A stretch of DNA of 64,000 nt from an uncultured Clostridia bacterium (GTDB taxonomy: Bacteria; Bacillota; Clostridia; Oscillospirales; Acutalibacteraceae). The notes below the pieces were generated by a model, which made no database searches, had not been told where the DNA came from, and saw only the letters and a list, made by a program, of their open reading frames with translations. Below, one piece after another: positions 17,367 through 25,861 of this stretch. Location: NCBI GenBank assembly GCA_947589415.1, contig CANQBP010000007.1, positions 1 through 64,000 on the forward strand, in the 5' to 3' direction. The stretch's first letter is position 1. Every line of letters starts with the position of its first letter. A program made the translations under genes and the position numbers.

Positions 17367-18632
17367 GAATTTACAAAAATCACAAATAAACGTATGAATG
17401 AAGAGTATTACCGCATAAAGCACGGTTCGGGACTGGAAATTATTGTATATCCCAAAAAGGGTTTCAATTCTGCCTATGCAAGTATAGGCACAAAATTCGG
17501 TTCGATATATTCAAAATTTATTTTTGACGGAAAAGAGGTAACAGTCCCCGACGGTACAGCGCATTATCTTGAGCATAAACTGTTTGAAAGTGAGGACGGA
17601 GATGCTTTTTCAAAATATGCAAAAGTAGGTGCTTCGGCAAATGCATATACATCTTTTGATATGACCTGTTATCTTTTTTCCTGTACAGATAATTTCAAGA
17701 AATCGCTTGAAATACTTTTTGATCTTGTTCAATCACCGTATTTCACCAATGAAACGGTGGCAAAGGAACAGGGGATCATTTCCCAGGAAATAAAAATGTA
17801 TGATGACAGTCCCGACTGGAGAGTCATGATGAATCTTTTTAACGGACTCTATCATAATCACCCGATCAATAAGGATATAGCAGGAAGTGTTGAAACTATT
17901 GCAAAAATAACTCCCGAAATACTTTACGAATGTTATAGCGCCTATTATAACCTTAACAATATGGTTCTTGCCGTTGTGGGAGCAGCCGATCCCTATGAGG
18001 TTCTTGCAATAGCAGATGAAAAGCTGAAACCGAGCAAAAAGGTTGATACAAAAGTTATATTTCCCGATGAGCCGTATGATATAGTAAAGAATTATACGGA
18101 ACAAATTCTGCCCGTCGGTCTGCCCCAATTTGAATTGGGATTTAAAGAAAACGGTGCAGACGGATATGCGACAAATAAAGAGCTTGTAACCACGAGCATA
18201 CTGCTCAATGCCTTTATAGGCGAAAGCTCCGAACTTTACCGCAGACTTCTTGATGAAAAACTTATCAATTCGGGGTTCGGAAGTGAATATCTTGAGGGTC
18301 TTGGCTATCGTTCGGTTATTTTTTCGGGTGAATCCTCCGACCCCAAAGCCGCTGCGGAAATGATACGTGATGCCGCTGAAAAAATTCACAAGAACGGAAT
18401 ATCCCAAAGTGAGTTTGAACTGGCAAGAAAGACGATCTACGGCAGACTTGCAGCGGGTTTTGACCACAAGGAGAATATAGCGTCGGAACTCATAAACGGT
18501 CATTTTACAGGAAGAAAAATATTCGAGTCGGTGGAAGCCGTTGCGAAAATAACGCTTAATGATGTAAATGAACGTCTTGAACATCAGCTTGATGCCGATA
18601 ACAGTTGTTTGTCGGTTGTAAAATCAAAGTAA
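17364..18632 (+). CDS. ymfH: M16-family zinc peptidase, YmfH type
   Basis: A 422-residue active-type M16 metallopeptidase. The inverted zinc motif HYLEH is at about residues 67-71 within GTAHYLEHKLFE, and the third ligand Glu lies near 145. The conserved opening FGSIYSKF precedes it. It is paired with the motif-less protein upstream (33-bp gap), probably as a heterodimer. The unusual ribosome site between the two genes may set their ratio. Peptidase substrate unknown. Confidence 0.88.
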   Translation: MEFTKITNKRMNEEYYRIKHGSGLEIIVYPKKGFNSAYASIGTKFGSIYSKFIFDGKEVTVPDGTAHYLEHKLFESEDGDAFSKYAKVGASANAYTSFDMTCYLFSCTDNFKKSLEILFDLVQSPYFTNETVAKEQGIISQEIKMYDDSPDWRVMMNLFNGLYHNHPINKDIAGSVETIAKITPEILYECYSAYYNLNNMVLAVVGAADPYEVLAIADEKLKPSKKVDTKVIFPDEPYDIVKNYTEQILPVGLPQFELGFKENGADGYATNKELVTTSILLNAFIGESSELYRRLLDEKLINSGFGSEYLEGLGYRSVIFSGESSDPKAAAEMIRDAAEKIHKNGISQSEFELARKTIYGRLAAGFDHKENIASELINGHFTGRKIFESVEAVAKITLNDVNERLEHQLDADNSCLSVVKSK

Positions 18633-18662
18633 AACGAAACTGCCGTAAACGGAGGATTTTAA

Positions 18663-19478
18663 ATGTTTAATGTCAGCTTCCCCAAATTGGGATTAAGTTT
18701 TAATATAAACAGGGTTGCTTTTTCGATTGGCGGGTTTGATGTGTATTGGTACGGTATAATAATCGGTGCAGGCTTTTTGCTTGCACTGCTGTTTGCCGTG
18801 TTGAACCTTAAAAGATATAAAATAGATGGTGACGGCTTTTTTGATTGTGTGCTTGCAGGTCTTATATTCGGAATAGTCGGAGCGAGATTGTATTATGTCA
18901 TTTTCAGCTGGAGTGATTATGCGTCAAATCCTATGGAAATATTTGCGATACATAAAGGCGGACTTGCAATATACGGCGGTATAATCGGTGGTCTTGGCGC
19001 AGCCTGCATTGTTGCTAAAATTAAAAAAATGAATATCCCGGCAATACTCGATATAGGAGCTATGGGTTTTCTTATCGGTCAGGGAATAGGCAGATGGGGA
19101 AATTTTATAAATCAGGAGGCTTTCGGCACGCAGACGGATCTCCCGTGGGGTATGGTCAGTGAAAATACTAACGGAGTTGCCGTACACCCCTGTTTTTTGT
19201 ATGAATCGTTATGGTGTCTGATTGGGTTTGGTGTATTGTTTTTGATAAGTCTTAAATGGAGAAAATTTGACGGACAGATGTTTATTTTATATCTGATATG
19301 GTACGGTTTTGAGCGTATGATAGTTGAAGGACTTCGTACGGACAGTCTGTACGTACCGTTTCTCAATTTAAGAGTATCACAGATTTTGTCGGCAATTCTT
19401 GTAATTGTCGGAATTGCCCTTCTGATAATAAATCTTAATAAGGCAAAAAAGGAAAGTGTTTCACACAGCGAATACTAA
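18663..19478 (+). CDS. lgt: Prolipoprotein diacylglyceryl transferase
   Basis: The 271-residue membrane enzyme that transfers diacylglycerol from phosphatidylglycerol to the lipobox Cys of prolipoproteins. Seven hydrophobic helices are seen, with the family segments VGARLYYV, HKGGLAIYGGIIGG and GQGIGRWGNFINQEAFG (the Lgt signature with the essential Arg and Asn). The window encodes several likely substrates (12476, 13770, 59629). AACGGAGGA precedes the ATG. Confidence 0.95.
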   Translation: MFNVSFPKLGLSFNINRVAFSIGGFDVYWYGIIIGAGFLLALLFAVLNLKRYKIDGDGFFDCVLAGLIFGIVGARLYYVIFSWSDYASNPMEIFAIHKGGLAIYGGIIGGLGAACIVAKIKKMNIPAILDIGAMGFLIGQGIGRWGNFINQEAFGTQTDLPWGMVSENTNGVAVHPCFLYESLWCLIGFGVLFLISLKWRKFDGQMFILYLIWYGFERMIVEGLRTDSLYVPFLNLRVSQILSAILVIVGIALLIINLNKAKKESVSHSEY

Positions 19479-19505
19479 AAAATGCAGTAAAGGGGATTTT
19501 AAAAA

Positions 19506-20360
19506 ATGGCTAAGATAATAAGCGGAAAAGAGGTATCTGCAAAGGTACGTGCGGAGGTCAAGGCTGAGTGTGATGAACTCAAGGCAAAGGGGATAACGCC
19601 CGGACTTGCGGTTATAATCGTGGGTGACGACCCTGCATCGAGGGTATATGTAAACAATAAGAAAAAAGCCTGCGCAGAGGTCGGTTTTGTATCCGAGGAA
19701 TATGCACTCCCGTCAGAAACGACACAGGAGGAGCTGCTTGCACTTGTTGAAAAACTTAATAATAAGCCGGAAATAAACGGAATACTTTGTCAGCTTCCTT
19801 TACCGGGACACCTTGACGAAAAGGCGGTTATAAACGCTATATCACCGCTGAAAGATGTTGATGCTTTTCATTCGGTGAATGTAGGAAAGATAATGATAGG
19901 TAATTATGATTTCCTTCCCTGCACACCTGCGGGAGTTATGGAAATGATACACACAGAGGGAATAGATGTAAGCGGAAAAAATTGTGTTGTAATCGGCAGA
20001 AGCAATATAGTAGGCAAGCCTATGGCAATGCTTTTGCTGCATGAAAACGGTACGGTAACAATATGTCACAGCAAGACGAAAAACCTCAAGGAGATTTGTT
20101 CAAAAGCCGATATATTGGTTGCCGCAGTAGGCAGACCTAAGTTTGTTACGGCGGATATGGTAAAGGAGGGTGCGGTTGTTCTTGATGTCGGCATAAACAG
20201 GGACGAAAACGGTAAACTTTGCGGAGATGTCGATTTTGCCGCAGTTGAGCCAAAGGCATCATATATCACACCCGTCCCCGGCGGTGTAGGCCCCATGACA
20301 GTTGCTATGCTTATGAAAAATACTCTGAAAGCAGCTAAGGTGCAAAATGACGAGGATTGA
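19506..20360 (+). CDS. folD: Bifunctional methylenetetrahydrofolate dehydrogenase/cyclohydrolase
   Basis: Interconverts methylene-, methenyl- and 10-formyl-THF. The signatures are clear: VGDDPASRVYVNNKKKAC (with the catalytic Lys of YxxxK), QLPLPGHL, DVDAFHSVNVGK and VIGRSNIVGKPMA, then PVPGGVGPMTVAML. Length 284 is standard. AGGGGA lies before the ATG. Confidence 0.96.
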   Translation: MAKIISGKEVSAKVRAEVKAECDELKAKGITPGLAVIIVGDDPASRVYVNNKKKACAEVGFVSEEYALPSETTQEELLALVEKLNNKPEINGILCQLPLPGHLDEKAVINAISPLKDVDAFHSVNVGKIMIGNYDFLPCTPAGVMEMIHTEGIDVSGKNCVVIGRSNIVGKPMAMLLLHENGTVTICHSKTKNLKEICSKADILVAAVGRPKFVTADMVKEGAVVLDVGINRDENGKLCGDVDFAAVEPKASYITPVPGGVGPMTVAMLMKNTLKAAKVQNDED

Positions 20361-20371
20361 CGTGATGCATT

Positions 20372-21172
20372 ATGTTTGAAATGAATAATGTCCCGCAAAA
20401 GCTCAAAGAGATATTACACAATAAAAAATATAATGTAGATAGTGTGGGAATGTCCGATTCAAATGTATTGTTGTTTGATGATATGGTTCTTAAAATACAA
20501 AAGCAAAGTTATGAATCGGCTAATGAATATAAGGCAATGCAATGGCTTGACGGCAAAATTCCTGTTCCGAGGTGTCTTTACCATGAAACATACGACGGTA
20601 TGTCGTATCTGCTCATGTCGAGGATAAATGGTGAAATGCTCTGTTCCGACAGATGTATGAAAGACCCTGAAATGTTAGTGTCACTTCTGTCGGGCGGATT
20701 AAAAAAATTACAGGGCATAGATATTTCCGATTGTCCGTGTATCAATACGCTTGATGTAAAGCTGAAAGCGGCACGATATAATGTTGAAAATAATCTTGTT
20801 GATATGAATGATGTTCAGCCGGGGACTTTTGGAAAGGACGGATTTAAAGATCAGTTTGATCTTTTGGAATGGCTGGAGAAAAACAGACCCGCGGAGGACT
20901 TAGTGTTTACGCACGGTGACTGCGGTTTGCCCAATGTGCTTATGTCGAACGGTGTTATAAGCGGATTTATAGATTTAGGGAGAGCGGGAATTGCCGATAG
21001 GTGGCAGGATATTTCTATATGTTACAGAAGCCTTAGGGATAATTTCAGCGGCAGATATAACGGAGGTATTTCTTATAAAGGGTATGACTCCGATATGTTG
21101 TTTAAAAATCTCGGAATTAAACCGAATTTTGAAAAATTAAGATACTATATTTTGCTTGACGAGTTGTTCTAA
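20372..21172 (+). CDS. APH(3')-family aminoglycoside phosphotransferase-like kinase
   Basis: A 266-residue protein that keeps the APH(3') catalytic set: HGDCGLPN (His181, Asp183, Asn188) and IDLGRAGIADRWQDI (Mg-binding Asp201). The Asp183 to Asp201 spacing of 18 equals that of APH(3')-IIIa, and the C terminus LRYYILLDELF matches that enzyme's ending closely. Kinases of this group phosphorylate the 3'-OH of kanamycin-type drugs, but chromosomal relatives may act on other substrates. It lies 11 bp after folD and has no mobile element next to it. The ribosome site is weak; ATG 20381 is an alternative start. Confidence 0.85.
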   Translation: MFEMNNVPQKLKEILHNKKYNVDSVGMSDSNVLLFDDMVLKIQKQSYESANEYKAMQWLDGKIPVPRCLYHETYDGMSYLLMSRINGEMLCSDRCMKDPEMLVSLLSGGLKKLQGIDISDCPCINTLDVKLKAARYNVENNLVDMNDVQPGTFGKDGFKDQFDLLEWLEKNRPAEDLVFTHGDCGLPNVLMSNGVISGFIDLGRAGIADRWQDISICYRSLRDNFSGRYNGGISYKGYDSDMLFKNLGIKPNFEKLRYYILLDELF

Positions 21173-21207
21173 ATATAAAATACTTACATGGAAAGGCAGG
21201 TTTAATT

Positions 21208-22410
21208 ATGAAAATACCATTTTCACCGCCTGATGTGGGGCAAGAGGAAATTGACGAGGTTGCGGCCGCCTTGAGAAGCGGTTGGATAACGACAGGGCCG
21301 CGCACAAAAAAGTTTGAAAAAATGATAACCGAATTTTGTATGAGTGAAAAAACCGCTTGTTTCGACTCATGTACCTCGGCACTCGAAATGACTCTGCGTG
21401 TTCTCGGCGTTGGGGAGGGTGATGAGGTAATTGTGCCTGCATATACCTATACTGCCTCGGCAAGCGTTATTTGTCATGTGGGGGCAACACCCGTTATGAC
21501 AGACTGCGGGGAAAATTCCGTTCAAATGGATTATGACAGGCTTGCGGACTTGATTACGGAAAAAACTAAGGTTATAATACCCGTGGATATCGGCGGAGTT
21601 CCGTGTGATTATAACAGAATATTTGATGCCGTTAATTCAAAACGCCCGATATTTCACGCAAATACGCCTCTTCAGGAGATTTTCGGGAGAGTAATAGTTC
21701 TTGCGGACGGCGCACATTCTTTCGGCTCAAGGAGATATCAGCTTATGTCCGGTGCTATTGCCGATTTTACGGCATTTTCGTTTCATGCCGTAAAGAACCT
21801 TACGACTGCCGAGGGCGGTGCGGTTACATGGAAAAAACATGACGGACTTGACAGCGAAAAGCTGTATAAACAATTTATGTTGCTGTCGCTCCACGGTCAG
21901 TCGAAAGATGCGCTCACGAAGACGCAGCTTGGCGCATGGGAGTATGATATTGTCGGGCCGTATTACAAATGCAACATGACTGATATTACTGCCGCTATCG
22001 GTATTGCACAAATGAAACGCTATTCCTCCATGCTGAAGCGCAGGAGGAAAATAATAGAATGTTACAACCGTGAACTTCAAAATATTGGAGTTTCTATGCT
22101 CAAACATTTTTCCGATAAGGATAAGATTTCATCAAACGGACATTTATATCTTGTTAAAATTATCGGAAAAGACGAAGAATACCGCAACAGGATAATTGAG
22201 ATTATGGCAGGTTTCGGAGTTGCGACAAATGTACACTATAAACCGCTGCCTATGCATACGGCATATAAAAAACTCGGTTTTGATATAGCGGATTTTCCTA
22301 ATGCTTATAATATGTACAAAAATGAAATTACTCTGCCGCTTTACTCAAAACTTACAGATGAAGAAGTTTATTATATAACGGATTGTTTTAAAAAGGCTCT
22401 TAAAAATTGA
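21208..22410 (+). CDS. DegT/DnrJ/EryC1/StrS-family aminotransferase
   Basis: A 400-residue PLP enzyme of the sugar-aminotransferase family. Opening IPFSPPDVGQEEIDEV and GWITTGP are typical; DGAHSFGS carries the PLP-binding Asp, and the Schiff-base Lys is in FSFHAVKNLTTAEGGAV. Relatives make 4-amino or 3-amino sugars for surface glycans or antibiotics. No other sugar-nucleotide genes are nearby, so the substrate cannot be told. Beside the APH(3')-like kinase it may be an amino-sugar pair, but this is inference. Confidence 0.9.
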   Translation: MKIPFSPPDVGQEEIDEVAAALRSGWITTGPRTKKFEKMITEFCMSEKTACFDSCTSALEMTLRVLGVGEGDEVIVPAYTYTASASVICHVGATPVMTDCGENSVQMDYDRLADLITEKTKVIIPVDIGGVPCDYNRIFDAVNSKRPIFHANTPLQEIFGRVIVLADGAHSFGSRRYQLMSGAIADFTAFSFHAVKNLTTAEGGAVTWKKHDGLDSEKLYKQFMLLSLHGQSKDALTKTQLGAWEYDIVGPYYKCNMTDITAAIGIAQMKRYSSMLKRRRKIIECYNRELQNIGVSMLKHFSDKDKISSNGHLYLVKIIGKDEEYRNRIIEIMAGFGVATNVHYKPLPMHTAYKKLGFDIADFPNAYNMYKNEITLPLYSKLTDEEVYYITDCFKKALKN

Positions 22411-22421
22411 GGTGAATTGAT

Positions 22422-23504
22422 ATGTCAAAAAGGGGATCTGCCATACTTCTTGTTATCGCTGCGATTGTGGTAACGGGAATTTTTGGCTATTTGCTTAATG
22501 ATTTGATACATTTTAATTATATTAAAGAAACGGGAATAAAAACAAAGGCAACCGTAATAGCCGTAACAAGTACTGCCATACACAACAGGCACATATCAAA
22601 GTCGGGTATAGCGGTATATTATGATAAAGAAGGGTATGAGCATGAATATCATGGCTATATTGGAAGTTCCGGAACAGGAAAAGGGGATACGATAGATATA
22701 ATCTACGATAAGGACAACCCTGACGAGGTTATAAAGCAGGGTGATGAATTGTGGCTGCAAATATCTACGGTCGTTTCCGGAACGGTTTCTTTGGCAATGA
22801 TTATATTTACCGTATGGGCTATTACACATAGAATTGATAAGAAGCAGATAAGGTGTGTGCATCAAAACGTCACCAATGAGGAGCTTGCAAGAGTTGTAAG
22901 GGAGTATATGCCGCAGACGAGAGAAAAGTTTGCCAAAGAGAAAAAGAAAAATCGCAGGATAGATAAAGTCACGGCAGATGAGTATGTTGAGAATATGCTC
23001 CGTTCGGGTGACGGACTGGTAAATTTTTACAACAATTTCAAGAATATTACCGAAAACGGCAGCGTATATCTCGGAGCAATCATAAGACCGCTTGATAACA
23101 GTATTTTTAGTGAATTAGGCGATAGTGCAAACGAAAGGTTTACAACGCCTGCGTATGTTGTTTACAGTACCGATGATTGGTTTACGGAGCATCCTGAAGA
23201 GCTTATCTCCATATCTCAAGGTTTATGTGCATCTCTTTACGGGGGACAGTTTGACAATCCCGACGTACAGCTTATAAACGCAATTGCTTCAAATTCATTT
23301 CGTCCGTTTAATTTAGAGTATTGCGGAGCTCTTTCTCACGGCAGAAAAATCTATATTTCTACGGTTGTGTTAAGTAAATTTCAGCTTTGCAATCAAAAAT
23401 TGTGTAACAGACTTATTTACATAGTGGCAAATCCCTCGGTAACGCCGTATGCGACGGTTCTGCCTGCATGGTACTGGTCAATGTGGGAATTGAGTGCCTT
23501 TTGA
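22422..23504 (+). CDS. Membrane protein with DUF3592-like N-terminal half
   Basis: A 360-residue protein. One N-terminal helix is followed by a beta-rich extracytoplasmic segment (about 40-110, ending in the DUF3592-like DTIDIIYDKDNPDEV), then a second helix (about 115-137). The remaining 220 residues are a cytosolic domain I do not recognise (GSVYLGAIIRPLDNSIFSE, YVVYSTDDWF). Two Cys pairs lie near the end. Last gene of the run from 16068. Confidence 0.7.
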   Translation: MSKRGSAILLVIAAIVVTGIFGYLLNDLIHFNYIKETGIKTKATVIAVTSTAIHNRHISKSGIAVYYDKEGYEHEYHGYIGSSGTGKGDTIDIIYDKDNPDEVIKQGDELWLQISTVVSGTVSLAMIIFTVWAITHRIDKKQIRCVHQNVTNEELARVVREYMPQTREKFAKEKKKNRRIDKVTADEYVENMLRSGDGLVNFYNNFKNITENGSVYLGAIIRPLDNSIFSELGDSANERFTTPAYVVYSTDDWFTEHPEELISISQGLCASLYGGQFDNPDVQLINAIASNSFRPFNLEYCGALSHGRKIYISTVVLSKFQLCNQKLCNRLIYIVANPSVTPYATVLPAWYWSMWELSAF

Positions 23505-23513
23505 AAAATAAAC

Positions 23514-23549
23514 GCCCCCTCGGACAGACTCCAAGGGGGCATTTTTTGT
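23514..23549 (+). terminator. Rho-independent terminator ending the ymfF-to-DUF3592 run
   Basis: GCCCCCT (23514-23520) pairs with AGGGGGC (23534-23540), followed by ATTTTTTGTT. Confidence 0.9.
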
Positions 23550-23582
23550 TATTATTTATGGCACAAGTATCTGCCGTTTTAA

Positions 23583-24050
23583 TTAAACCCTCATAATAAT
23601 ATTGAGCATATCTTTAAGCTCTTTGAGGACATCAACCGTATTCGGACTTTTATATCCGTCTTTAGCGAGTACATCGATCTGCTCCTTGAGAGTCTGTATC
23701 ATCTCTCTTCGAGGATCGTTCTGTTCCGCATATTTTGTCGGCAGAACTATATCGGGTGTATTTTCCGAATTAAAGCTGTTTAGCAGAACTAACAGACTTT
23801 CCGCTTGTGCTTCGGACATTTGTTCGACAGCTGCAATAAGAGCTTCTTTAGTGTCCATGTTTTTTCCTCCTTCTGCATTATCAACGGACGGAGGATTTCC
23901 GGTCAGACAAATCGTATGTGCATCGACGGAAATCGCCCGACCTTTTTTCAGCAGTCCCCTTGCCCTTTTGGGGTAGGTAGTACCAATATAATTTCCGTTA
24001 ATGTCTTTGACAATAATGTTTTTTGTTATGGGTGTCATCCCCTTTGTCAT
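23583..24050 (-). CDS. Hypothetical protein with ATYPKRA-type N-terminal motif
   Basis: About 155 residues. The N-terminal 40 residues carry the pattern ITKNIIVKDINGNYIG, TYPKRARGLLKKGRA and DAHTICL, a small motif I recall from many clostridial hypothetical proteins. After a short linker comes a helical region with charged heptads. The frame opens at TTG 24107, but that codon is part of a -35 box, so the ATG at 24050 (or 24038) must be used. A perfect AAGGAGG stands 7 nt before an internal ATG at 23858, so a 91-residue C-terminal product may also be made. Function unknown. Confidence 0.65.
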   Translation of the reverse strand: MTKGMTPITKNIIVKDINGNYIGTTYPKRARGLLKKGRAISVDAHTICLTGNPPSVDNAEGGKNMDTKEALIAAVEQMSEAQAESLLVLLNSFNSENTPDIVLPTKYAEQNDPRREMIQTLKEQIDVLAKDGYKSPNTVDVLKELKDMLNIIMRV

Positions 24051-24078
24051 TGATCGTGCAGCAGTACTGCATGATTGG

Positions 24079-24107
24079 ATTATAACATCTTTAATTCCCC
24101 TTGTCAA
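24079..24107 (-). promoter_or_regulatory. Perfect sigma-A promoter on the minus strand
   Basis: Read on the minus strand: TTGACA (24107-24102), 17-bp spacer, TATAAT (24084-24079). It gives a leader of about 20 nt before ATG 24050. Confidence 0.88.
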
Positions 24108-24339
24108 TAATTGTCGGTTAAATTATCAATTATTTTTAAGTTAAATTAAAAATTGAGTTGTAAATTGATACAAATTATGATAAAATTTATGCATATCGTA
24201 TTTTTAGTTTATCAAATATATTGAACATTGGGGAAAGGTGCTTTATCCGTAATGCAGCCTCAATTTTTAAATTTTGCGTTTAAGATGTTATAAACTCACT
24301 TTCTGTTATGTTTCGCGTCCATTTACCGTTAAAACGGCC

Positions 24340-24472
24340 TGCCTAAAAAACAAGCCGATTTCCGACTATGTTATAAATAGTCGGAAATCGACTTTCGCTA
24401 GCAAGAGTCACCGCCGGAATAAGCAGCTACTTGTATATATCATGTTTTCCACCCCCTCTATGACTTATTATA
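24340..24472 (-). ncRNA. Candidate minute transcription unit: promoter, 11-codon ORF, strong terminator
   Basis: On the minus strand a promoter-like TTGTTT-N17-TATAAT (-10 at 24472-24467) is followed by AGGGGGTGG and an ATG at 24443. The ORF has 11 codons (MIYTSSCLFRR) and stops at 24408. After 17 nt comes a perfect 14-bp stem (24390-24377 with 24369-24356) and a T-rich tail TTGTTTTTTAGG. The unit is complete in about 130 nt. It may be a small RNA, a leader or a tiny peptide gene. It runs opposite to the operon that starts at 24560. Confidence 0.4.
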
Positions 24473-24559
24473 CATTAGAAAAAATGAAAAAACAAACAAA
24501 AATACAAAATAATTTTGCATACGATTTGTGTTTTAATTGCACATGGGAGGCGGTTCTGT

Positions 24560-25861
24560 ATGCCATTTGATAGAGAGTTTTGTTTTTGTGATTTGTTAAA
24601 ATATTTAGATGGTTATGAATATTTGCTTACGTCCAGTTTTAGAGAGCGTAACATTACAGATATGATTTCTAATGTTTTGGGTGATGAACTGTTTAACTAT
24701 GCATTTCATTATGGTGAACCCAGATATATGTCTCCGATATTAGAAAGAAGGGAAAACAAGTCCATACGTAATCCGACATATCGTTTTGTCAGGTGTTTAG
24801 ACGATGCAATTCGGAGGGGTTTCAATCAATTTGAAGAGCAAATCAGACGTATAGTTTCCGTCAAATATTACGGCAAATTGTCTTTTGAAAATATAGAAAA
24901 AACCGGAAGACTGTACAGGGCAAAGGAAATTATTGACTTTTTTTTAAATGATCAGGAAATATGTATTTTTGACAATCCCGGAAAAAGTGAGCTTGCACGG
25001 ATGTGGATTAGCTGTTTAAATGACAGAAAAGAATATTCATTGTGTATATTATGGATACTGATTATTTCAATTTATCCTAAATCTTTAAAATGGCAAAAGT
25101 TTGAGAGGCTTAATGATTATTGGCAGTATTGTATGGGTAATTTTGCCGTTTACGGGCAGAATACCGAACAAATTGAAAAAAACAACAATCCCGTAAATAC
25201 ACTTTCACTAAAAGGTTTGAGGGACTTTTTATCACTTATTGGGAACTCTCAATTGGGGGTAACAGACGAGGACATAAACAAAATTATTGTGGAAAGAAAA
25301 CCGTTCTTTGACAGTATGCCCGGTTGTGTTTTTGAATTGGCGAAAACTAATAATAATTTTAAAAATGCGGTTATTGATGCAGTAAACAGCTTGCAGGACG
25401 ATTTTTACTTTTGTTTGAAGATTTTGCTTTCCGTTTCAAAATGTGATACCGGGCATCAGGGAGTTAATTTTATACCCGTCCCCGAACTGAAAATAGATAA
25501 TGTTCTGTTAGTTAAAATGCAGGGCGCAAATATCATTTTACCCGACGGCAATTCTTACGTGTTGAATTACGGTTATTTGCTCGTATTTGATTTTCTTCAA
25601 AAAATAACTGATGATTTTACTTCTTTTGAGGAGCTTGCTTCGATATTTCCGAGCATGGATTTTTCTAAGCTCGGTTGTTTTAGTTACGATTATTATTCGG
25701 GCAATTGGAATAGTATTCTGAAGGTGTTTTTTATATCTGACAGATACAGAGATGTCCTTGACTCTAAACAGAAAGAGGCAGTATTATCACAAATCAGATT
25801 TCCTGATGTTATGGTGAAAGATATTTATATAAAATCAACGTGGAGGGTTATGGAAAAATGA
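24560..25861 (+). CDS. Unrecognised protein A of the NUDIX-linked operon
   Basis: A 433-residue soluble-looking protein I cannot assign. It has no signal peptide, no clear membrane segment and no nucleotide-binding motif. The N-terminal 150 residues are rich in Arg and aromatic residues (YRFVRCLDDAIRRG, RLYRAKEIIDFFL), the middle is helical, and the C-terminal third has beta-prone segments (KIDNVLLVKMQGANIILPDG). Start 24560 is chosen over 24515 because GGGAGG lies 9 bp upstream. Its stop overlaps the next start (ATGA), so translation is coupled. Base composition is more AT-rich than the core genes around it. Confidence 0.75.
   Translation: MPFDREFCFCDLLKYLDGYEYLLTSSFRERNITDMISNVLGDELFNYAFHYGEPRYMSPILERRENKSIRNPTYRFVRCLDDAIRRGFNQFEEQIRRIVSVKYYGKLSFENIEKTGRLYRAKEIIDFFLNDQEICIFDNPGKSELARMWISCLNDRKEYSLCILWILIISIYPKSLKWQKFERLNDYWQYCMGNFAVYGQNTEQIEKNNNPVNTLSLKGLRDFLSLIGNSQLGVTDEDINKIIVERKPFFDSMPGCVFELAKTNNNFKNAVIDAVNSLQDDFYFCLKILLSVSKCDTGHQGVNFIPVPELKIDNVLLVKMQGANIILPDGNSYVLNYGYLLVFDFLQKITDDFTSFEELASIFPSMDFSKLGCFSYDYYSGNWNSILKVFFISDRYRDVLDSKQKEAVLSQIRFPDVMVKDIYIKSTWRVMEK

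Noticed and set aside
24274-24570. 98-codon plus-strand frame across the 24.3-24.5 kb stem
   Set aside because: It runs through the 14-bp inverted repeat and overlaps the start of protein A in another frame; no ribosome site.
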